Origin: Streptococcus equinus ATCC 9812 | GTDB taxonomy: Bacteria; Bacillota; Bacilli; Lactobacillales; Streptococcaceae | Reading direction: 5' to 3' | Assembly (NCBI RefSeq): GCF_000187265.1 | Contig: NZ_GL698429.1 | Span: 1,318,816 to 1,382,815 of the forward strand | DNA length: 64,000 nt | In this document: one piece after another, positions 58,370 through 64,000 of the stretch | Numbering within the stretch: the stretch's first letter is position 1 | Layout of the letters: every line of letters starts with the position of its first letter | The notes under the pieces: model-generated | What the model saw: only the letters and a program-made list of their open reading frames with translations | Told to the model about the DNA's origin: nothing | The model's database searches: none | Made by a program: the position numbers and the translations under genes

Positions 58370-59656
58370 ATGAAAAAATTATTCGCAGTGATGCTAATAC
58401 CATTTTTCTTGACTTCTCTTTCTGCTGTTAGTACTGAAAAAGATGTTGATTTAACTAATGTTGAAAAGTATCAATTGGCTGCTGGTATTGCAACAACAGC
58501 AGCTTATTATGACTCACTACCGTCAAATCCGATTCTTATACAAGCAACCGATGTTTTTAAAGATAGTAATTTGACAACTGTATCAGGGTCACTTGCTGCT
58601 AATCATCATTTAGATGTTATTGATTTATCCGTTAACGATAATTCAGAACCTGTCTTTAAATTATCAAATGGTTCTTATATTGAGGCGAGTCATCAATTGA
58701 TTTACGATGATGTGGTCCTTAGTCAAGAATCTGATAACGAAAAATATTGGCTAAAAGAGGATTTCAAAGTGTATCAAGCACCGTATGTTGTAGGTACACA
58801 TGAAGTTCAGACTGATTTAACAGCTTATTCAGCTGTTACAGTTACTCAAAAAGCCACAACTTATCATGGAACTTATTATAAAGTTGATGGCAAAGGTTGG
58901 ATTAGCGAAGACTATCTATCAACCTCTGATAATCGTATGGAAAAAGTTCAGCAGGTTCTTAATCAGAAATATAATAAGGGTAATTATTCTATTTACGTTA
59001 AACAATTATCAACGCAAGAAACAGCAGGTATTAATTCTGACACAACCATGTACGCAGCTAGTATTGCTAAACTCGCAACACTTTACTACGTTGAAGAAAA
59101 AATTCAAGATGGCAGTGTTAAGATGGATGATAAATTAAGATACACTGCTGATGTGAATAATTTTTCTAAAGCCTATAATCCAAGTGGTAGCGGGAAAATT
59201 AGCAAGACAGCTGACAATAAGGATTACAGTGTTGAAGACTTGTTAAAAGCTGTCTGCCAGCATTCTGATAATGTTGCAACAAACATCCTAGGTTACTATA
59301 TTGCTAAACAATATGGTGAACATTTTACTTCAGATATCAGTGCTATAACGAATACAGCATTTGATATGAAATCGCGTGAAATATCTTCTAAAACAGCTGC
59401 TGCCTTAATGGAAGCTATCTATCAGCAAAATGGAGATATCATTTCTTATCTATCGTCAACTGATTTTGACACAGCACGTATCTCTAAAGATATCAATGTT
59501 CAAGTTGCTCATAAAATCGGTGATGCCTATGACTATAGACACGATGTTGCGATAGTCTACGCTAATGAACCTTTTATCTTATCAATTTTCACAGATAATG
59601 CTTCGTACGACGATATTTCAAATATCGCTAACGACGTTTACAATATTTTAAAATAG
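58370..59656 (+). CDS. Secreted serine hydrolase, class A beta-lactamase-like fold
   Basis: The 428-residue product has a signal peptide (residues 1-20), SH3-like N-terminal repeats (about 55-185) and a beta-lactamase-type domain. SxxK is present as AASIAKLAT (Ser near 231) and SDN as HSDNVAT (Ser near 299). The third motif reads HKIG (near 381) in place of KTG. It is therefore an exported penicillin-binding-like or esterase-like protein; a true beta-lactamase is unlikely. The same gene lies upstream of tilS in other streptococci. GAAAGGAG precedes the ATG. Confidence 0.82.
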   Translation: MKKLFAVMLIPFFLTSLSAVSTEKDVDLTNVEKYQLAAGIATTAAYYDSLPSNPILIQATDVFKDSNLTTVSGSLAANHHLDVIDLSVNDNSEPVFKLSNGSYIEASHQLIYDDVVLSQESDNEKYWLKEDFKVYQAPYVVGTHEVQTDLTAYSAVTVTQKATTYHGTYYKVDGKGWISEDYLSTSDNRMEKVQQVLNQKYNKGNYSIYVKQLSTQETAGINSDTTMYAASIAKLATLYYVEEKIQDGSVKMDDKLRYTADVNNFSKAYNPSGSGKISKTADNKDYSVEDLLKAVCQHSDNVATNILGYYIAKQYGEHFTSDISAITNTAFDMKSREISSKTAAALMEAIYQQNGDIISYLSSTDFDTARISKDINVQVAHKIGDAYDYRHDVAIVYANEPFILSIFTDNASYDDISNIANDVYNILK

Positions 59657-59665
59657 TGATGTCTT

Positions 59666-60931
59666 ATGTATGATAAATTAGTAAAAGAAATTCAAAAGAA
59701 GGCATATTTTGCCAAACATAAAAAAGTTTTAATAGCTGTCTCAGGTGGAGTAGATTCTATGAATCTGCTACACTTTTTGTATATATACCAAAAAAATTTA
59801 GGTATAGAAATTGGGATTGCTCACGTCAATCACAAACAACGTGTTGAATCAGATATAGAAGAAAATTATTTACGAGATTGGGCAAACGAGTATCAAATTC
59901 CAATTTATGTTTCTTATTTTTTAGGAAATTTTTCTGAAAAAACAGCGCGTGATTTTCGATATCACTTTTTTAAGCAAATTATGAATGAGCAAAACTACAC
60001 AGCACTTGTAACAGCTCATCATGCTGATGACCAAGCAGAAACAATCTTTATGAGACTTTTACGGGGTAGCCGCTTGCGCCATTTATCAGGAATTCAAGCA
60101 GTCTCTCCCTTTGCTAATGGTGAATTAATTCGTCCCTTTTTAGCCTATTTCAAAAAAGATTTACCAGATATTTTTCATTTTGAAGATGATTCAAATCAAT
60201 CTTTAGAGTTTTTGAGAAATCGTATTAGAAATCGTTATATTCCGATTTTGGAGGAAGAAAATCCAAAATTTAAGCAGGGACTTCGTCAGCTTGGAGAAGA
60301 AAGTGAGCAACTTTTTCAAGCATTCCAAGACTTAACACAAAATATTGATGTGACGAATTGTTCTCAGTTTTTGGCTCAATCTCAAGCAGTTCAAACAATT
60401 CTTCTTCAAAATTATCTTGAAAATTACCCTAATTTACAGGTTACTCGTGGACAATTTGAAGAAATCTTGCAGACGTTGAGAAATAAATCAAATGCGAAGT
60501 ATCACATAAAATCTAATTATTGGTTAGTTAAGGACTACGATGCATTTCAGATTAAAAAAATCAGCCCTAAGACCGATAGGGAACTAGATCAAAAGATGAT
60601 AGACTATAGTAGTATAGTCAATTATGGTCAGTATCGATTTCAATTTGTCAGTAAAGATAAGGAAGGTATTGCCCTTTATAGTTTAAGTCCGGTTCTTCTA
60701 CGGCGAAGACAAGAAGGTGATCGTATTGATTTTGGAAAATTTTCAAAGAAATTGCGCAGGCTGTTTATTGATGAAAAGATTCCAAGTCAAGAACGAGCTG
60801 ATGCCATTATTGGTGAACAAGATGGAAAAATAATTTTTGTCCTGGTTGCTGATAAAACTTATTTGAGAAAACCCTCTAAACATGATATAATGGAGGGCAA
60901 ATTGTATATTGAAAAAATTAGAAATAGGTGA
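59666..60931 (+). CDS. tilS: tRNA(Ile)-lysidine synthetase
   Basis: TilS converts C34 of tRNA-Ile(CAU) to lysidine so it reads AUA. The 421-residue product has the PP-loop [40 protein letters not shown] and the C-terminal domain with [11 protein letters not shown]. The start at 59666 has no strong ribosome binding site and probably relies on coupling to the upstream gene. hpt begins 4 bases after its stop. Confidence 0.95.
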   Translation: MYDKLVKEIQKKAYFAKHKKVLIAVSGGVDSMNLLHFLYIYQKNLGIEIGIAHVNHKQRVESDIEENYLRDWANEYQIPIYVSYFLGNFSEKTARDFRYHFFKQIMNEQNYTALVTAHHADDQAETIFMRLLRGSRLRHLSGIQAVSPFANGELIRPFLAYFKKDLPDIFHFEDDSNQSLEFLRNRIRNRYIPILEEENPKFKQGLRQLGEESEQLFQAFQDLTQNIDVTNCSQFLAQSQAVQTILLQNYLENYPNLQVTRGQFEEILQTLRNKSNAKYHIKSNYWLVKDYDAFQIKKISPKTDRELDQKMIDYSSIVNYGQYRFQFVSKDKEGIALYSLSPVLLRRRQEGDRIDFGKFSKKLRRLFIDEKIPSQERADAIIGEQDGKIIFVLVADKTYLRKPSKHDIMEGKLYIEKIRNR

Positions 60932-60935
60932 TGTC

Positions 60936-61478
60936 ATGCTTGAACAAGATATTGAAAAAGTGTTATATTCTGAAGAGGAGATTGTTAGTAAAACCAAAGA
61001 ATTGGGTGAACAACTCACAAAAGATTATGAAGGTAAAAATCCTCTATTGATTGGTGTTTTAAAAGGTTCTGTTCCGTTTATGGCAGAATTGATTAAACAC
61101 ATTGATACGCACGTTGAAATTGATTTTATGGTCGTTTCTAGCTATCATGGTGGAATACAAAGTAGTGGTGAGGTAAAAATCCTTAAAGATGTAAATACGA
61201 ATATTGAAGGTCGTGATGTCATCTTTATCGAAGATATTATCGATACAGGACGTACTCTAAAATACCTTCGTGACATGTTTAAATATCGTAAAGCTAATTC
61301 AGTTAAAATTGTAACCCTTTTTGATAAACCAGAAGGTCGTGTTGTTGATATTGAAGCTGACTATGTCTGCTACGATGTACCAAATGAGTTTATCGTAGGG
61401 TTTGGCCTTGACTATGCTGAACGTTACCGTAATTTACCATATGTTGGCGTTTTGAAAGAAGAAATCTATTCAAAATAG
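60936..61478 (+). CDS. hpt: Hypoxanthine-guanine phosphoribosyltransferase
   Basis: Salvages hypoxanthine and guanine to IMP and GMP. The 180-residue product starts [20 protein letters not shown] and has the PRPP loop [17 protein letters not shown] and [14 protein letters not shown]. The start at 60936 follows AGGTGATGTC; a TTG at 60909 would overlap tilS heavily. tilS-hpt-ftsH is a conserved Firmicute order. Confidence 0.96.
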   Translation: MLEQDIEKVLYSEEEIVSKTKELGEQLTKDYEGKNPLLIGVLKGSVPFMAELIKHIDTHVEIDFMVVSSYHGGIQSSGEVKILKDVNTNIEGRDVIFIEDIIDTGRTLKYLRDMFKYRKANSVKIVTLFDKPEGRVVDIEADYVCYDVPNEFIVGFGLDYAERYRNLPYVGVLKEEIYSK

Positions 61479-61496
61479 TAGAAAGTCGTTAGTTAT

Positions 61497-63470
61497 ATGA
61501 AAAATAACAAAAATAATGGCTTTGTAAAAAATTCCTTTATCTATATTCTCGTTATTATTGCGGCGATTACCGCATTTCAATATTATTTAAGAGGAACAAG
61601 TACACAAAGCCAGCAAATTAATTACTCGACTTTAGTTAAACAAATTAAATCGGGTGATATTAAATCAATTACTTACCAGCCAAGCGGAAGCATTATCGAA
61701 GTAAGTGGTAAGTACAAAAAGGCTCAAAAACCAAAATCAAGTGCCTCACTTCCATTTTTAGAAGGAGATACTTCAACTTCTGTTACTGAATTTACATCAA
61801 TCATCTTACCAAGTGATTCTTCTATTGATTCACTTACTAAAGCAGCAGAAAAAGCTGATGTTGATGTAAATATCAAACAAGAGAGCTCAAGCGGCACTTG
61901 GTTATCGTTGGCACTTACTTATCTTCCACTTATCTTAGTGATCGTTTTCTTCTTCATGATGATGAATCAAGGAGGAAATGGTGCTCGTGGAGCAATGAGC
62001 TTCGGTAAAAACCGAGCTAAATCACAACAAAAAGGTGATGTAAAAGTAAGATTCTCTGATGTTGCTGGTGCTGAAGAAGAAAAACAAGAACTCGTTGAAG
62101 TTGTTGATTTCTTGAAAAATCCTAAAAAATATAAAGCACTTGGAGCACGTATCCCGGCAGGTGTCCTTCTTGAAGGCCCTCCAGGAACAGGTAAAACACT
62201 TCTTGCAAAAGCCGTTGCCGGTGAAGCAGGCGTTCCATTCTTCTCAATTTCAGGTTCTGATTTTGTTGAGATGTTCGTTGGTGTAGGTGCAAGTCGTGTA
62301 AGATCCCTCTTTGAAGATGCTAAGAAAGCTGGACGTGCCATTATTTTCATCGATGAAATTGATGCTGTAGGTCGTCGCCGTGGTGCCGGTATGGGTGGCG
62401 GAAACGATGAACGTGAACAAACCCTCAACCAACTTCTTATCGAAATGGATGGTTTTGAAGGGAATGAAAATATCATCGTTATTGCTGCAACTAACCGAAG
62501 TGATGTGTTAGACCCGGCTCTTCTTCGTCCAGGACGTTTTGACCGTAAAATTCTTGTCGGTAGTCCAGATGTTAAGGGACGTGAAGCTATTCTTCGAGTG
62601 CATGCTAAAAACAAACCATTAGCAGAAGATGTTAACTTAAAAGTTGTCGCACAACAAACCCCTGGTTTTGTCGGTGCAGATCTTGAAAATGTCTTAAATG
62701 AAGCTGCCCTTGTAGCAGCTCGCCGTAATAAAACTAAAATTGATGCTTCAGATATCGATGAAGCTGAAGATAGAGTTATTGCAGGTCCATCTAAGAAAGA
62801 TCGTACTATTTCACAACGTGAGCGCGAAATGGTCGCATACCATGAAGCTGGACACACTATTGTTGGTTTAGTTCTCTCAAGTGCTCGTGTTGTACACAAA
62901 GTCACAATTGTCCCTCGAGGTTGTGCAGGCGGATACATGATTGCTCTTCCAAAAGAAGATCAAATGCTTCACTCTAAGTCAGATCTCAAAGAACAATTAG
63001 CTGGTTTAATGGGTGGACGAGTTGCTGAAGAAATTATCTTTAATGCACAAACAACTGGTGCATCAAATGACTTTGAACAAGCTACACAATTAGCTCGCGC
63101 GATGGTCACTGAGTACGGTATGAGTGAAAAACTTGGCCCTGTTCAATATGAAGGTAGTCATGCTATGATGGCAGGTCAACTGTCACCAGAAAAATCATAC
63201 TCACCTCAAACTGCACAGTTGATTGATGATGAAGTCCGCGCACTTCTTAATGAAGCACGTAACAAAGCTGCTGATATCATTAATAATAATCGCGAAGTTC
63301 ATAAACTTATTGCAGAAGCACTTCTTAAATATGAAACTCTTGATGCTGCTCAGATTAAATCAATTTACGAAACAGGTAAAGTACCTGCTGAGTTAGAAGA
63401 AGATACTGAAGAAGCACATGCACTTTCATATGATGAAGTGAAAGAAAAGATGGATGACTCAGAAGAATAA
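61497..63470 (+). CDS. ftsH: ATP-dependent zinc metalloprotease FtsH
   Basis: FtsH degrades membrane and some soluble proteins. The 657-residue product has two membrane helices (about residues 10-28 and 132-155), an AAA+ domain with [33 protein letters not shown] and the second region of homology [19 protein letters not shown], and a zinc protease domain with HEAGH ([12 protein letters not shown]). A Glu/Asp-rich tail ends the protein. It is intact, and an IS30-family fragment follows on the other strand. Confidence 0.97.
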   Translation: MKNNKNNGFVKNSFIYILVIIAAITAFQYYLRGTSTQSQQINYSTLVKQIKSGDIKSITYQPSGSIIEVSGKYKKAQKPKSSASLPFLEGDTSTSVTEFTSIILPSDSSIDSLTKAAEKADVDVNIKQESSSGTWLSLALTYLPLILVIVFFFMMMNQGGNGARGAMSFGKNRAKSQQKGDVKVRFSDVAGAEEEKQELVEVVDFLKNPKKYKALGARIPAGVLLEGPPGTGKTLLAKAVAGEAGVPFFSISGSDFVEMFVGVGASRVRSLFEDAKKAGRAIIFIDEIDAVGRRRGAGMGGGNDEREQTLNQLLIEMDGFEGNENIIVIAATNRSDVLDPALLRPGRFDRKILVGSPDVKGREAILRVHAKNKPLAEDVNLKVVAQQTPGFVGADLENVLNEAALVAARRNKTKIDASDIDEAEDRVIAGPSKKDRTISQREREMVAYHEAGHTIVGLVLSSARVVHKVTIVPRGCAGGYMIALPKEDQMLHSKSDLKEQLAGLMGGRVAEEIIFNAQTTGASNDFEQATQLARAMVTEYGMSEKLGPVQYEGSHAMMAGQLSPEKSYSPQTAQLIDDEVRALLNEARNKAADIINNNREVHKLIAEALLKYETLDAAQIKSIYETGKVPAELEEDTEEAHALSYDEVKEKMDDSEE

Positions 63471-63581
63471 CTTTTGAACAAGTCTAAGACATTATATAAA
63501 TAGAATAAATAGCTGTAAAAACGTCTCAAAATGAGCCAATTATGCGGTATGAAAGGAATAATGCCAAATTTCAGGTTCAAA
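63471..63581. other. Short gap after ftsH
   Basis: About 110 bases with no gene. It contains the probable right end of the IS30-family element (around 63520-63580), but I cannot see its partner inverted repeat because the element runs beyond the window. No ftsH terminator is obvious. Confidence 0.4.
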
Positions 63582-64000
63582 TTAGCCAGTCTGTAAAAAC
63601 TCTTTAGGAGATTTATAATTGAATAGTTTCTTTGGATAGTTGTTAATCCAGTTTTCAATAAATGCGACTTGTTGTTGAGTCGCATTTTTGCTTCCCTTAG
63701 GCAACTAACGGTGGATGAGTCTATTATGATTCTCATTAGTACCACGCTCCCAAGAAGAATACGGGTGGGCATAGTAGATATGAGCAGGGGCAAAAACTTC
63801 TGCTAAACGACTGAACTCAGCCCCGTTATCAGCTGTGATAGAGTTCATTTGATAATTCTTGAGGATTGCTTTCAGAGCTTGATTGACTGAAAACGCGGAC
63901 TTATCGGGAATGAGTCGAATGATTTGATAACGACTCTTTCTATCGGTTAGAGTCAACAGACACTCGTTTTTTGCCTGTGTTTGAATAACCATATCAATTT
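63582..64000 (-). pseudogene. IS30-family transposase, C-terminal part with an internal stop
   Basis: The - strand encodes the catalytic half of an IS30 transposase: LLTLTDRKSRYQIIRLIPDK, SITADNGAEFSRLAEVF and SWERGTNENHNRLIHR. A TAG then replaces the expected tryptophan codon (RWLPKG), and the frame continues LPKGSKNATQQQVAFIENW to FLQTG. The nonsense codon is near 63702-63704. The 5' part lies beyond the window. It is a different element from the intact IS30 copy at 42617, as their sequences differ clearly. Confidence 0.85.

Noticed and set aside
61967..62938. Long 323-codon open frame on the - strand inside ftsH
   Set aside because: It is an antisense shadow of the well-conserved AAA+ and protease regions, caused by codon bias.
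63660..63690. Hairpin AAATGCGACT/AGTCGCATTT as an ftsH terminator
   Set aside because: It lies within the transposase coding sequence (NATQQQVAF) and is too far from ftsH, so it is more likely incidental.

Overview
The window is low-GC Firmicute chromosome and reads as a Streptococcus around its replication origin. The gene order rlmH-htrA-parB-dnaA-dnaN-ychF-pth-mfd-rqcP-divIC-tilS-hpt-ftsH, a ParB with no ParA beside it, a CiaR-type site in front of htrA and a Gls24-type stress operon are all streptococcal. Placement in the Streptococcus bovis/equinus complex is my inference from general resemblance, not proven here. Genes right of about 44.6 kb run on the + strand. Most genes left of it run on the - strand, so most are transcribed away from the origin at about 44.4-48.4 kb.

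Layout. 1-1.0 kb: 5' end of hisS and the rpmF-rpmG ribosomal protein pair. 0.95-2.85 kb: a decayed integrated element at the 3' end of rpmG, carrying a cadDX metal-resistance pair and a truncated tyrosine integrase, bounded by diverged att-like repeats. 3.1-6.3 kb: an EcsC-like gene, a 613-base gap with a promoter, then a five-gene envelope/alkaline-stress operon (GlsB-like, AmaP, DUF2273, Asp23/Gls24, CsbD). 6.5-8.0 kb: a dead IS3-family element resembling IS861. 8.0-11.7 kb: DUF1304 gene, YhgE/Pip membrane protein and its divergent TetR-type regulator, with twin operator-like sites. 11.7-20.1 kb: - strand housekeeping genes (rpsD, veg, dnaB, rplI, gdpP, mnmG, mnmA). 20.4-22.7 kb: L-serine dehydratase pair and a HAD phosphatase. 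22.7-30.8 kb: two secreted wall-hydrolase-like proteins, ECF transporter core, pgsA, rodZ-like gene and an M16 peptidase pair. 30.9-42.0 kb: yaaA-recF, a sugar permease, guaB, trpS behind a Trp T-box, a YitT protein, an ABC-F protein and a large YfhO protein. 42.1-43.9 kb: tRNA-Glu, tRNA-Asn and tRNA-Arg with an intact IS30-family element between them. 43.9-48.4 kb: rlmH, htrA, parB, dnaA and three clusters of DnaA boxes. 48.4-63.5 kb: dnaN to ftsH. 63.6-64 kb: a truncated, nonsense-mutated IS30-family transposase running off the end.

How the parts relate. DnaA, its boxes and a DnaA-trio-like CTA repeat form the origin. ParB has one strong parS match inside ecfA1 and two weaker ones at 43.9 and 57.4 kb. 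tRNA function and maturation are heavily represented (mnmA, mnmG, tilS, trpS, pth, hisS and three tRNA genes). Envelope stress and wall maintenance are represented by the Gls24 operon, GdpP, HtrA, FtsH, RodZ-like, the LysM and SLT proteins and DivIC. I found no CRISPR array, rRNA gene, prophage or biosynthetic cluster, and no clearly new multi-gene system. The least expected structures are the att-like repeat at rpmG, the twin operators at yhgE and several structured non-coding stretches.
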